Assembly (NCBI GenBank): GCA_031273325.1
Contig: JAISSB010000038.1
Location: 1 to 34,401, forward strand
DNA from: Treponema sp.
GTDB lineage: Bacteria; Spirochaetota; Spirochaetia; Treponematales; Breznakiellaceae
Direction of reading: 5' to 3'
DNA: 34,401 bases
Position numbers and translations under genes: made by a program. This document shows, piece by piece, positions 16,916-26,593 of this stretch. How positions within the stretch are numbered: the first letter of the stretch is position 1; each line of letters begins with the position of its first letter. The notes under the pieces were generated by a model. The model was given only the letters and a program-made list of their open reading frames with translations. It was not told the origin of the DNA and did no database searches.

Positions 16916-17884
16916 TTAGTACATTTTTCCTGAGCACAGCGCTTGAGCAAAACGTACTGTGATAGAAAAATGTTGAGGAGTAAGGTGAGTAATGGTGTCG
17001 TCACTACTGTTGAGTCGTTGCCATGTCGGCGGAATCCAGTCTCTATTATATGTGTTATTAATTAATGAATGCGCCAAATCGGGTTTACTCCGAATGAGTG
17101 ACGTAACCTGTGAAGCCTCAGTCGCCGGAAGCATAGTAATCGTTTGGGCGGCTATTCCCGCACGGAAAAATCCAACATCGTCAGAAAACGGTGTTGCGGT
17201 AAGCGTAATTCGTTCAATAAAAACGTTTCGTGCTGCGTACAATGCGTCGTTCCGCAGTTTCCGCACCGTATGACGAAGCCGTGCGTTTATATGATTCGTA
17301 TTATTTTGGAATAATCTATCGGCTACAGTAGAGATAATCACGGTATCCCCCGTGCCGCATGCGTCAAAAATAAAGAAAGAACGCGCATTAAAGCCCGCTT
17401 CACAAAGACCTTTTGCTAATGAATATGCGCCTTGATCGCATATCCCTTCTCCATGTGCTAGTTCTTCTTTGTCCGTAAGAATGATAAGCCAGCGGTTAAT
17501 TTGCTCCTTTTGAAGGTATGATGCCGCTTCAATCAACTGAAAAACGGCTGCACTGTTGTCATTTGCACCGGGACTCCCTTCATAACGGTCGTAGTGCGCC
17601 ATCAGTGCAATGGCATCAATGTCCCCTATTAACCTATTTTTAAGGAGATCAAAGCGGAGTAATTGAGCACCGTTGAGTTGATATTCTAAGTCGGGGCGCA
17701 TATTGCGGAGCGAGCGCCCGGGAAATAGGAGAAAATGCCGATGTCCATTGATCGTAACAATTTGATAGTTAACCCGCATTTCACTCAATACTTCACGAAG
17801 AATCCGGTAACGGTCAGAGTTAACGCTTACAAAATCAACGAAGCGATGATAGGGAGATCGCTTCAAAAGTGGCATAGTACTCAT
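16916..17884 (-). CDS. M28-family metallopeptidase
   Basis: ALMAHYDRYEGSPGANDNSAAVFQLIEAASYL..., TDKEELAHGEG...QGAYSLAKGL..., DACGTGDT. Confidence 0.8.
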   Translation of the reverse strand: MSTMPLLKRSPYHRFVDFVSVNSDRYRILREVLSEMRVNYQIVTINGHRHFLLFPGRSLRNMRPDLEYQLNGAQLLRFDLLKNRLIGDIDAIALMAHYDRYEGSPGANDNSAAVFQLIEAASYLQKEQINRWLIILTDKEELAHGEGICDQGAYSLAKGLCEAGFNARSFFIFDACGTGDTVIISTVADRLFQNNTNHINARLRHTVRKLRNDALYAARNVFIERITLTATPFSDDVGFFRAGIAAQTITMLPATEASQVTSLIRSKPDLAHSLINNTYNRDWIPPTWQRLNSSDDTITHLTPQHFSITVRFAQALCSGKMY

Positions 17885-18089
17885 TATTGTAGAACGGTCC
17901 GCCTCTTCGTAATGATGGTAATTAGAGTTTCGCCCGTTTCTTTATATATTTTTTCACATGCTTTAATCAAGATAATAATCAAAACGAACAGTACTACAAC
18001 TATAGCAACTCAATGAGTATTCGGCAATATACCTTTAAAGACGAACTCTTTTAATACGGTATATTATACATTGTTTAAAAAATACCTCG

Positions 18090-19148
18090 TTAGTGGGAAA
18101 AATATTCTGCTATAACGGTTATCCACTCTGTTTTATACGTTTCATAGCCTTGCGACGGTGCGACTGCTACAAGATAGGTAGAATCGTCTGCAAGATGAAA
18201 ATGTTTTGTCTCAGAGCATAAACTGTTGATATCATTGAACGGTATTTTCCTGTCCCGCCATTGCGGATCAGTAGAAGCAACCACTGTGCCGTCTTGTCGG
18301 CAAATCCATAATTCAACATTAAATTCTGTTTCTGAGATAAGGAGTTCATGTATTTGTTTAAGGAGTTTTTCTGCTAAGTTATCCCAATTAAACACAACGC
18401 CGAATACTCCCACCAAAGCTCCCTGTGAGCGCACCCCGCATGAATACATGAGTACTGGTTTTCCATTTGCAAGTGGAGAGACAAAGGGACCCTCAACGCT
18501 AAATTCAGAACTGTATGTCGTTTTTAAAGCGTTAGTGAACCATTCGCTCTTACTTACATCTATTCCAACACTTTTGAACCGTTCCGGACGTCCATTGCAG
18601 ATGATAGTACCTTTTATATCACACAGAACAAGATCAAAATATACCGTATAGGATTCAAGAATAACGGTCATTCGTTGACTTGCAGCATTGAGCTTTGCTC
18701 GATTAGTTGGATCGAGCGCCGCTTCATACACGGAATTTCCGGTTGCCCACCAGCGTACATCACAAGAACGTTCATACAGATTACGGTCAATAATATCCAT
18801 GCATGTTTCTGCTGAGTGTACAAGCCGTTGTCCCCGCACTTGGGTTGCTATATAGGTCTGCAAATTCTCTAATTCATGTATTGTTTGTACTACATCTTTT
18901 TTAAGATCAACGGTACTTCCCCGTGTCTTTGATACGAGCGATTCCATCTCATGTGCAATAACTTTGAATCCCGTCCCAGCAGCACCAATTCGGGCAGCTT
19001 GAATCCGAGCATTAATTGCAAGTACATTGAGATCATTTGTTATTGAGTCGATAGAGTTAACGGACGTTCCAAGATTATCGTCAATAGATTGAATCAATTC
19101 CTTCATTCGTACCGATAAAGAAGTTGAAACATTTTTTACAGCTCTCAT
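18090..19148 (-). CDS. Protein with an N-terminal MCP-signalling-like segment and a C-terminal Cache-like sensor domain, no obvious TM helix
   Basis: Start taken at MRAVKNVS (19148), preceded by GAGGAGAATT. NDLNVLAINARIQAARIGAAGTGFKVIAHEMESLVSKTR resembles the MCP hairpin region. DLVLCDIKGTIICNGRPERFKSVGIDVSKSEWFTNAL... is Cache-like. Confidence 0.7.
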   Translation of the reverse strand: MRAVKNVSTSLSVRMKELIQSIDDNLGTSVNSIDSITNDLNVLAINARIQAARIGAAGTGFKVIAHEMESLVSKTRGSTVDLKKDVVQTIHELENLQTYIATQVRGQRLVHSAETCMDIIDRNLYERSCDVRWWATGNSVYEAALDPTNRAKLNAASQRMTVILESYTVYFDLVLCDIKGTIICNGRPERFKSVGIDVSKSEWFTNALKTTYSSEFSVEGPFVSPLANGKPVLMYSCGVRSQGALVGVFGVVFNWDNLAEKLLKQIHELLISETEFNVELWICRQDGTVVASTDPQWRDRKIPFNDINSLCSETKHFHLADDSTYLVAVAPSQGYETYKTEWITVIAEYFSH

Positions 19149-19179
19149 ACAATTCTCCTCTTTATATACGTTAAGTCTT

Positions 19180-20034
19180 TTAGGAAAGCTTAACTGTTTC
19201 ACGACGCTGTAATGTAATCATAACAGTAACTCCGACAGTTGTCACTGCGGTTAATACCATAGCAATAGCAGAAGCAAGCGGCCAGTTACGTGATTTTAAT
19301 AGTTGATCGGCAATAATATTGCCAAGCATATACGAATCTTTCCCGCCAACAAGAAGCGGAACCGCATAAGCTCCTAACATGGGAATAAAAGTGAACAGCA
19401 TTGCCGTGTACAATCCGCTTTTAATATTAGGGAATAATACTTTGATAATAGCGACGGTTTTTGTAGCTCCAAGATCTTGAGCGGCTTCTAACAGTGAAAA
19501 ATCAAATTTATCAATAGTTGAAAAAAGCGGTAAAATCGCATAGGGTAAATACATATATACGAGTACTAAGACAACTGACTTTTGATTATATAAAAAAGGA
19601 ATATAATTATCAATTAACCGTATATGCATGAGGAAATAATTAAGAAACCCATTGTTGCCAAGGATATTCATCCACGCAAAAACACGGATTAAAAAATTCG
19701 TCCAAAAAGGGATGATGATTAAGAGGAGTAAAAAATTTTGATTTTTACTGCGCGCCATAAAATATCCGCATGGCAATGCTATAATAATAGTAATAACTGT
19801 TGCAATAGCTGAAATAAGAAGTGTCCGAACTGTAATAAGAATTAATTTTGGATTTGCAAGTTCCCGGTATGCTTGTACTGAAAATGTTGATTCAACCCCG
19901 CCATATAAACCTCTTTTAAGTATACTGTACCCGACAATGATAAGCAATGGAACGAGAAAAAAAACTGTAAACCAAAGCGTTTGCGGCAATGAATAGAGGA
20001 GACCTCTGTTGCGTGTTTCTGGACCGGCATTCAC
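19180..20034 (-). CDS. potB: Spermidine/putrescine-type ABC transporter permease
   Basis: Six hydrophobic segments; MYLPYAILPLFSTIDKFDFSLLEAAQDLGATKTVAIIKVLFP (EAA motif). Overlaps potA by 4 nt. Confidence 0.85.
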   Translation of the reverse strand: MNAGPETRNRGLLYSLPQTLWFTVFFLVPLLIIVGYSILKRGLYGGVESTFSVQAYRELANPKLILITVRTLLISAIATVITIIIALPCGYFMARSKNQNFLLLLIIIPFWTNFLIRVFAWMNILGNNGFLNYFLMHIRLIDNYIPFLYNQKSVVLVLVYMYLPYAILPLFSTIDKFDFSLLEAAQDLGATKTVAIIKVLFPNIKSGLYTAMLFTFIPMLGAYAVPLLVGGKDSYMLGNIIADQLLKSRNWPLASAIAMVLTAVTTVGVTVMITLQRRETVKLS

Positions 20035-21170
20035 GATTTTACCTCAACAATGTACCCGTCAGCGGCACCCCATGAAATGAAAACTTCATCTTTCCACACA
20101 ATATCCGGACCATCGTCAGAATATTTGGCATGCTGTTTAATAACCCGAATCAGGATACCGTTTCGCATCTTTACATAAAATTTCGTTTGAAATCCTGAAT
20201 AAATAGGTTCGTCAACTGCCCCTTGAAATAAATTAATATCTTCACGTTTGGTTGTTGGCTTTTCTTTTGAAATAAGAATTTTTTCCGGGCGGATAGTCCA
20301 ACTTACCGTTTGTCCAATTTTGATATGATCAATAGTTGTAACTTTTATATGCCCAAAATTGGGTATTTCAAGACTTGCCATATACTCGATATCACCGTTT
20401 ACGTCAAGTTTTTCCAACTGTGTTACGTTGAGAACATTCGCGTCAAATAAATTTGTCTCTCCAATAAATTTTGCTACAAAATCGGTTGCGGGACTTTCGT
20501 AAATTTCATACGGTGTACCAATTTGTAACACGTCTCCCGTATTCATAACAGCAATGCGGTCTGAAACGGACAGAGCTTCTTGTTGATCATGCGTTACATA
20601 AATAAACGTAATACCGATTTTATCGTGAATTTGATCCAGTTCAATAAGCATGTGCTGCCGTAATTTTGCATCAAGAGCCGAAAGCGGTTCATCAAGGAGC
20701 AGCACCCTTGGTTCATTGATCAACGCCCGTGCAATTGCTACTCGCTGCTTTTGTCCTCCCGACAGTTGGCCTGGTTTTTTATACCCATGCCCTTCGAGTT
20801 GTACCAATTTGAGATATTCGTTAACTTTTGCAGTGATATCAAGTCTCGACATTTTTTTTAAACGGAGGGGAAACGCAATATTTTCAAAAACAGTTAAATG
20901 AGGAAAAAGGGCATAGTTTTGAAAAACTGTGTTTGCTTGCCGTTTATTCGGTGCTAATGACACTATGTCAGTTCCATCAAAAGTAACCGAGCCGATATCC
21001 GGACTTTCAAAACCGGCAATGATACGCAGTAATGTTGTTTTTCCACAGCCTGATGGACCTAACAGAGAAAAAAATTCCCCTTTTTTTATTGCAAGGTTAA
21101 CCTTATTTAATACTCTAAAATCACCGAATGTTTTGCAAACACCTTCGATAACGACATCACTCCCTTTCAA
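20031..21170 (-). CDS. potA: Spermidine/putrescine-type ABC transporter ATPase
   Basis: Walker [25 protein letters not shown], Walker [17 protein letters not shown]-like C-terminus. Confidence 0.92.
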   Translation of the reverse strand: MKGSDVVIEGVCKTFGDFRVLNKVNLAIKKGEFFSLLGPSGCGKTTLLRIIAGFESPDIGSVTFDGTDIVSLAPNKRQANTVFQNYALFPHLTVFENIAFPLRLKKMSRLDITAKVNEYLKLVQLEGHGYKKPGQLSGGQKQRVAIARALINEPRVLLLDEPLSALDAKLRQHMLIELDQIHDKIGITFIYVTHDQQEALSVSDRIAVMNTGDVLQIGTPYEIYESPATDFVAKFIGETNLFDANVLNVTQLEKLDVNGDIEYMASLEIPNFGHIKVTTIDHIKIGQTVSWTIRPEKILISKEKPTTKREDINLFQGAVDEPIYSGFQTKFYVKMRNGILIRVIKQHAKYSDDGPDIVWKDEVFISWGAADGYIVEVKS

Positions 21171-21247
21171 TGTAGTATTTGTTCCTCCAATTACTTCTGA
21201 AAATAAGTGTGTTGACAGTAGAAAAAAAAGAAAGCATTGTCAATAGA

Positions 21248-22108
21248 TCATGAGACAGGTGATACGTGATAATGATTCATCCAAGACTGTGACAGTTGGA
21301 CATTTCGGCGTATAGTCTGCGGACCGATCCATGCATGTCCCAGTACAGTACCTTTAAAAAATTGCTTTATTGCCTCGTCTTCCATATTAAGAAGCATATC
21401 TCCGTCTATTGACGGCGGCAAAATCCCCAGTGAACTTTCAATTCCAACGGTATGATCCATATTCCATGGACAACAATCTTGACATTCGGTGCAACCGTAA
21501 AGCCTTCGTCCCCACACTCGAGCAACATATTCAGGAACCGTTTTCTCATGTCCAGATGCATACCATTGAATACATCGAAGCCGCTTAAATACTCCTTCAA
21601 TAGTGAGTGCGCCGGTCGGACATTGTTGTATGCAGGCAGCACAACGGGCGCACGGTTTGAACGAATCGTCGCACCTATCACTCGGCATATCAAACGGGAG
21701 AGTCATTGCTGCAATAATACACCGTGAACCAACTTCACGGGTAATAACTAGATCATTTTTTCCCATAACTCCCAATCCGCACGCAACAGCTAGCGGCTTT
21801 TCTGCTATCGGAGAATTACACAAGATTTGATAGTGCGACGGCTTGCCTCCCCATGCGTTCCGAAATATCCGAGCCAGTTTTTGAAGCCGCAACACAGCTT
21901 CACGGTAATAGTTCCGTTGAGCAAAAGGGGCTATTAAACATCCATGTTCTGGTTGTTCTGGTTGTTCTGGGTAAGGAAGCGCACAAACAAGCAATGAAGG
22001 AGCTTTATTCCGTCCCCTTTGTTCGGGAATAAAGGGACTCAACACACGGACAGCAGCAAACCCCGCATGCAAGGTCTCAGATTTCACCGTCTCAGATTTC
22101 AAATCCAT
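21248..22108 (-). CDS. queG: Epoxyqueuosine reductase-like 4Fe-4S protein
   Basis: Start trimmed to MDLKSE (22108). CARCAACIQQCPTGAL and GCTECQDCCPWN clusters; GLGVMGKNDLVITREVGSRCIIAAM. Confidence 0.8.
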   Translation of the reverse strand: MDLKSETVKSETLHAGFAAVRVLSPFIPEQRGRNKAPSLLVCALPYPEQPEQPEHGCLIAPFAQRNYYREAVLRLQKLARIFRNAWGGKPSHYQILCNSPIAEKPLAVACGLGVMGKNDLVITREVGSRCIIAAMTLPFDMPSDRCDDSFKPCARCAACIQQCPTGALTIEGVFKRLRCIQWYASGHEKTVPEYVARVWGRRLYGCTECQDCCPWNMDHTVGIESSLGILPPSIDGDMLLNMEDEAIKQFFKGTVLGHAWIGPQTIRRNVQLSQSWMNHYHVSPVS

Positions 22109-22127
22109 AGGTATTATGCGTCTTTTT

Positions 22128-22775
22128 TTAAAGTACTTTTTTTTGGAATGCGTGACAGGAAAGCGGTGCAACTGTGTGACTGATGTTTAGAATCACTTGT
22201 GCATACTGAGAAATTTCCTTTTGAGCAGATTTATCAAGTCTTAATTTAAGAAAGTTAAATAAGTTCCTGAGATCAATTTGCCAATACCATTCGGTATACA
22301 GTGATAACGGAAGGTTTATTCGTGCTATTTCGCGTGGAATCTTTGCATTAATCCGCTCTCTATACTTTTTATATGCGCTTTCCTGTTCATGGGCAAACGA
22401 TTCCCGAAGTTGTTGATCTTCAAAGTCTGGAACATAAAATTCCTCTTGAAGGGTTGAATACCGCCCCGAAACTTCATTGATCCGTGCCGTACGGTGCCGT
22501 ACCCATTGACGGGCAATGAATATAGGAAGCTTAATGCGGAACGTGAATACCACTTGTTCAAACGGTGTCCAGTGTTCGTTCTCAATAAGGAAGTCAATCA
22601 ATGCTTCGTGTGAACGGATCGTTGCGGCATTATCACTCCGATACGATATATGCGCTGCTTGTACAACACGTTCGTCGCCGCCGAGATAATCAACGAGTTG
22701 GACAAATCCTTTATCAAGCACGACAAACTGCTGATCAAGTATCGCTTCAGCTTCAGGGATTCTACAGTGTGCCAT
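22128..22775 (-). CDS. thyX: FAD-dependent thymidylate synthase
   Basis: ThyX signature RHRTARINEVSGRYS. Confidence 0.95.
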   Translation of the reverse strand: MAHCRIPEAEAILDQQFVVLDKGFVQLVDYLGGDERVVQAAHISYRSDNAATIRSHEALIDFLIENEHWTPFEQVVFTFRIKLPIFIARQWVRHRTARINEVSGRYSTLQEEFYVPDFEDQQLRESFAHEQESAYKKYRERINAKIPREIARINLPLSLYTEWYWQIDLRNLFNFLKLRLDKSAQKEISQYAQVILNISHTVAPLSCHAFQKKVL

Positions 22776-23058
22776 TCATCTTCTCCTCGAGTTCTTGAAG
22801 ATCCCGAAGTTCACGAAGGAATGTTTCGGCATCTCCCATAGATTCATAGCAATCGCAACTGTCCATACAACGCCGCATAATGGTAGAATATCGATACTTT
22901 TTTTCTTGTCCAAGCTTCTTTTTCCATTTTTCTGCGGCACAACGAACATGCAATTCCGCTCCTATTTCCTGAGGTACCGAAAAAAGCTGACAGTGAATGC
23001 AGTTGGCACAGTATATTTTATTAAGATTAAGTGAACGCTCAACATTACTCATAGACAT
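22762..23058 (-). CDS. Small Cys-rich conserved hypothetical protein
   Basis: MSMSNVERSLNLNKIYCANCIHCQLF...VRCAAEKWKKK...RRCMDSCDCYESMGD. Overlaps the start of thyX. Confidence 0.65.
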   Translation of the reverse strand: MSMSNVERSLNLNKIYCANCIHCQLFSVPQEIGAELHVRCAAEKWKKKLGQEKKYRYSTIMRRCMDSCDCYESMGDAETFLRELRDLQELEEKMNGTL

Positions 23059-23248
23059 TACATAGTAGCAATGAATAGCACCGCTATGCAAGAGGAATGA
23101 ACCTTTTTTTTACGAAAAGATAAAATTTCCTGTTCAATATTCAATCATACATATTCTGTGGATCGTACTTCCTCTAAGGTAGAGCTTACTCATTGAACGA
23201 AACTAATGGGGGGACAGCCCTTCTGGGGACAGACCCCGTATCGTTTTT

Positions 23249-23440
23249 AAAAATGGTCGCTTGATTTTCTAAAACGGTCGTTTGATTTTGTAAAACGGTC
23301 GTTTCATTTTAGTAAAACGGTCGTTTGATTTTAACAAAACGGTCGTTTCATTTTGTAAAATGGTCGTTTCATTTTCTAAAACGGTCGTTTCATTTTCTAA
23401 AACGGTCGTGTGGTTTTCTAAAACGGTCGTTTGATTTTTG
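23249..23440. repeat. Family C tandem array, left: 9 copies of a 21-22-bp unit AAAACGGTCGTTTGATTTTNN
   Basis: Direct count of (A)AAA(C/T)GGTCG cores. Confidence 0.95.
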
Positions 23441-23493
23441 AACAGAGACATTCGGTTCTTAAAAAAAAAGAAGGTCTGTTTCCGCTGGCTTGG

Positions 23494-23540
23494 GGTCTGT
23501 CCCCGTGTAGAAATCTACGGTTGTTCGGGGTCTGTCCCCA
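23494..23540. repeat. Two family-B copies (GGGGTCTGTCCCC) immediately upstream of the ttcA-like gene
   Basis: GGGGTCTGTCCCC twice in cttggggtctgtccccgtgtagaaatctacggttgttcggggtctgtccccattg. Confidence 0.9.
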
Positions 23541-23569
23541 TTGCTGCTACTTTGGTAGAATGAGAACGT

Positions 23570-24325
23570 ATGGCACACCGTTTTTTTCGTACTGCAAAAG
23601 CCACTGATATTGTTGAAAAGTTGGTTACAAAACTGGTATACGAGCATGCTATCATTGAAGAGGGCGACCGTATTTTAATCGCAGTGTCCGGAGGCAAGGA
23701 TTCTACGATACTTGCGTGGGCGCTTTCCAAGATTCGTCCCACTCTGAAGCGGAACTATACATTAACCGCCATACATATTTCAAGCGATTTTTGCGCTTGC
23801 TGTAAAAAATCAGCGCTGGAACAACGCCTTAATGCGTGGGATATTCCCTTTGTTGATCGTTTTGTACCCATTATCGGGAGATTAAAAACGGGAAAATCAA
23901 TGAATTGTTACTGGTGTTCTACGCAGCGCCGGTTGGAATTGTTGAACTATGCAACGGAACATCACTTCAATAAGCTTGCACTCGGACACCATTTGGACGA
24001 TATCATCGAAACATTCTTTATGAATTTGACGATAAAAGGAACGTTTTCAACGATGGCTTTGTCTATGCCCTATCGTAATTATCCGGTACGTATCATACGC
24101 CCCCTTGCTTATCTCGAGGAACAGCAGATTATAGCCTGTGCCGCAGAGCAGCACATTCTCAACAATATGTGTACATGTCCTTACGGCATGCGCTCCGAGC
24201 GCCGTGTCATGCGCGCACGCATTGCTAACTTTACCCATAATTCCAGTGCGGTGAAACGGCATATCCTTCACGCACTCCTTAATTCCCCCGTATTTGCTGG
24301 AAATAATAAAGAGTCACAAGGTTAA
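23570..24325 (+). CDS. ttcA: TtcA-like tRNA 2-thiocytidine biosynthesis protein (PP-loop ATPase)
   Basis: PP-loop AVSGGKDSTILAWAL, CxxC in MNCYWCSTQRR, LGHHLDDIIETFFMNL. Confidence 0.8.
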   Translation: MAHRFFRTAKATDIVEKLVTKLVYEHAIIEEGDRILIAVSGGKDSTILAWALSKIRPTLKRNYTLTAIHISSDFCACCKKSALEQRLNAWDIPFVDRFVPIIGRLKTGKSMNCYWCSTQRRLELLNYATEHHFNKLALGHHLDDIIETFFMNLTIKGTFSTMALSMPYRNYPVRIIRPLAYLEEQQIIACAAEQHILNNMCTCPYGMRSERRVMRARIANFTHNSSAVKRHILHALLNSPVFAGNNKESQG

Positions 24326-24362
24326 TCCGCATACCCCTTATTTTTATAAACGCTTTGTCTTT

Positions 24363-24571
24363 GGGGACAGACCCTATATCATTGGGGACAGACCCTGTGT
24401 CTTCGGGGAAAAATCCCTATGTTTTTGGGGACAAACCCTATATTTTTGGGGACAGACCCTGTGTTTTTTGGGGACAGACCCTATATCTTTGGGGACAGAC
24501 CCTGTTGATCTGGGGACAACTTCTGTTGATTTGGGGACAACTTCTGTTGATTTGGGACAGACCCTGTGCCG
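24363..24571. repeat. Family B-like array: about 10 units of 21-23 bp (GGGGACAGACCCTATATCTTT and variants)
   Basis: Repeated GGGGACAGACCCT with decayed units (GGGGAAAAATCCC, GGGGACAACTTCT). Confidence 0.93.
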
Positions 24572-24575
24572 TTTT

Positions 24576-24832
24576 CAAAAACGGTCGCTTAATTTTCAAA
24601 AACGGTCGTTTGATTTTGTAAAACGGTCGCTTGATTTTAATAAAACGGTCGTTTTATTTTAACAAAACGGTCGTTTGATTTTCTAAAATGGTCGTTTCAT
24701 TTTCCAAAACGGTCGTATAATTTTCCAAAACGGTCGTTTGATTTTGTAAAACGGTCGTTTGATTTTGTAAAACGGTCGTTTGATTTTGTAAAACGGTCGT
24801 TTGATTTTGTAAAACGGTCGTTTGATTTTAAG
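24576..24832. repeat. Family C tandem array, right: 12 copies of the 21-22-bp unit
   Basis: Direct count; the last five units are nearly identical (AAAACGGTCGTTTGATTTTGT). Confidence 0.95.
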
Positions 24833-24942
24833 AGATGGGCGCTCCTCTTTGACAAGAGGAGCAGAGTCGTGTATGGTTCTGCTGCGCATCTCTCTCAGTT
24901 GTTGAAAAGAAACTTCTAAGCAGGTATACTTGTTTTATTAAT

Positions 24943-25833
24943 ATGAAGAATATATTAGAAGACATTGGTATCGGCAGTTTGTGGATCGCTCTAATTCTGG
25001 CGGCCGGCGTGTTTGCATGGGGAATGACAAGAAGCGTCCATGCGGAATCGCTGCAGAAAGCTGTCAATACGGTGGTCGGCAATTTGGTAGAAGTCGGAGA
25101 CACGCTCTCCTATCCCGATAGCCCGCAGAGTAATTTGGGAACATGGTATGCAGGAACTCAGCCTGAAGAAAAGGTGTTAGTCTTTTCTATTTTGTACGAA
25201 GGAATGTCAATTCCGTGCGTTGCTCAGATTTCTGAAGAAGGAACCCGCGTCATTCCGGTGAGCAGCTCTACGCAGGAAACCTTAAAGCGCATACAACCGC
25301 GGGTTATCAATGACTATGTGAGCCGCATTGAAGCGTCTGTACATAAAGAAGCGTCAGAGAGCGAGAGCGAAATGATTATAGAATACCGGGAGCCGGCAAA
25401 TCCGGTTAATGAGCAGATAGCAGCAGATATCACGACTGAATTAGAAAATTTAGGTATCACTGATACTCAAGTGACGATTGTGGACGAAGGAATATCGATT
25501 AACCTTGAAGATATTCAGTTTGTTTCGAATTCTGAACGGATGTTAGCGGGGGAAGAACGGAAACTCGATCAGATCGGTACTATTTTGCGGCAGTATCAGA
25601 ACCGCAATGTCTTGATTACCGGACATACCGCTCAGGTCGGAAATACGACCGCAGGCGACCAAGAACTGTCGGAATCACGGGCACGGACCGTGGCGAATTA
25701 CTTTATTCAAAACGGTATCCGTGAAGCTTCGCAAATTGAGTCCCGCGGCTACGGCTCGTCACGCCCGGTTGCCGACAACAGTACTGAAGCCGGACGGCAA
25801 AAAAACCGCCGGGTTGAGATTATTCTGCGATGA
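24943..25833 (+). CDS. OmpA-family C-terminal domain protein
   Basis: N-terminal TM/signal; NRNVLITGHTAQVGNTTAGDQELSESRARTVANYFIQNGI...ESRGYGSSRPVADNSTEAGRQKNRRVEI. Confidence 0.9.
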   Translation: MKNILEDIGIGSLWIALILAAGVFAWGMTRSVHAESLQKAVNTVVGNLVEVGDTLSYPDSPQSNLGTWYAGTQPEEKVLVFSILYEGMSIPCVAQISEEGTRVIPVSSSTQETLKRIQPRVINDYVSRIEASVHKEASESESEMIIEYREPANPVNEQIAADITTELENLGITDTQVTIVDEGISINLEDIQFVSNSERMLAGEERKLDQIGTILRQYQNRNVLITGHTAQVGNTTAGDQELSESRARTVANYFIQNGIREASQIESRGYGSSRPVADNSTEAGRQKNRRVEIILR

Positions 25834-26588
25834 CCACGAAAGCATTCGATACCTTTTTCCGAGACCTGTTAGATATCGAACGGTTTCAAAACTTTGATTC
25901 GTCTTTAAATGGACTTCAAGTTGATAATGACGGTGCTGACGTGAACATTGTTGCCTTTGCTGTTGATGCTTCTTTGGAAACATTTAAAAGGGCGTTGAGC
26001 GTTGGGGCCGGCATGCTCTTTGTACACCACGGGTTACTGTGGGGAAAGCGGGAACGGTTCACCGGCCTTTTGAGGGAGCGGCTTGCGTTCTTAATAAAAC
26101 ATAATATTGCCCTCTATGCGGTACATCTCCCCCTTGATCAGAATCCAACGCTAGGAAATAATGCCGTGCTGGCACGACTATTAAATGTTGATTCACCCAA
26201 ACCTTTCGGTTGGTATCACGGTGTGCAGATCGGCTACACCGGACGATTGAGCAGCGAACTGACTGTGGACGAAGCGGTGCAGCGAATCAGTTATCTCAAT
26301 CGGCCCCCTTTAAATGTTTATCCTTTCGGCGTGCAAAAGAACCGCACCGTTGCAATTATCTCTGGGGGAGCGGCATTTGAGGCGCAGCAAGCGCTTGAAG
26401 AAGCCGTTGATCTCTATATAACAGGAGAAATGAATCATGCCGTTTATCACATGGTGTTGGAAGGAAAACTCAACATGATTGCCGGGGGACATTATAATAC
26501 TGAAACATGGGGAGTGCGAGCTGTTATGGATAGTTGTGTACAATTGCCGATACGCACTGAATTTATTGACGTTCCAACAGGCTTATAA
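25830..26588 (+). CDS. Nif3-like dinuclear metal-center protein (GTP cyclohydrolase I type 2 family)
   Basis: SSLNGLQVDNDG..., MLFVHHGLLWG, ALYAVHLPLDQNPTLGNNAVLARLL, DLYITGEMNHAVYH. Confidence 0.88.
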   Translation: MTTKAFDTFFRDLLDIERFQNFDSSLNGLQVDNDGADVNIVAFAVDASLETFKRALSVGAGMLFVHHGLLWGKRERFTGLLRERLAFLIKHNIALYAVHLPLDQNPTLGNNAVLARLLNVDSPKPFGWYHGVQIGYTGRLSSELTVDEAVQRISYLNRPPLNVYPFGVQKNRTVAIISGGAAFEAQQALEEAVDLYITGEMNHAVYHMVLEGKLNMIAGGHYNTETWGVRAVMDSCVQLPIRTEFIDVPTGL

Positions 26589-26593
26589 CAATA

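Noticed and set aside
24294-24662. ORFs 24294-24662 and 24355-24621
   Set aside because: They translate repeat units (GDRPYIFG, LGTDPIS) and overlap the end of the ttcA-like gene; most likely non-coding.
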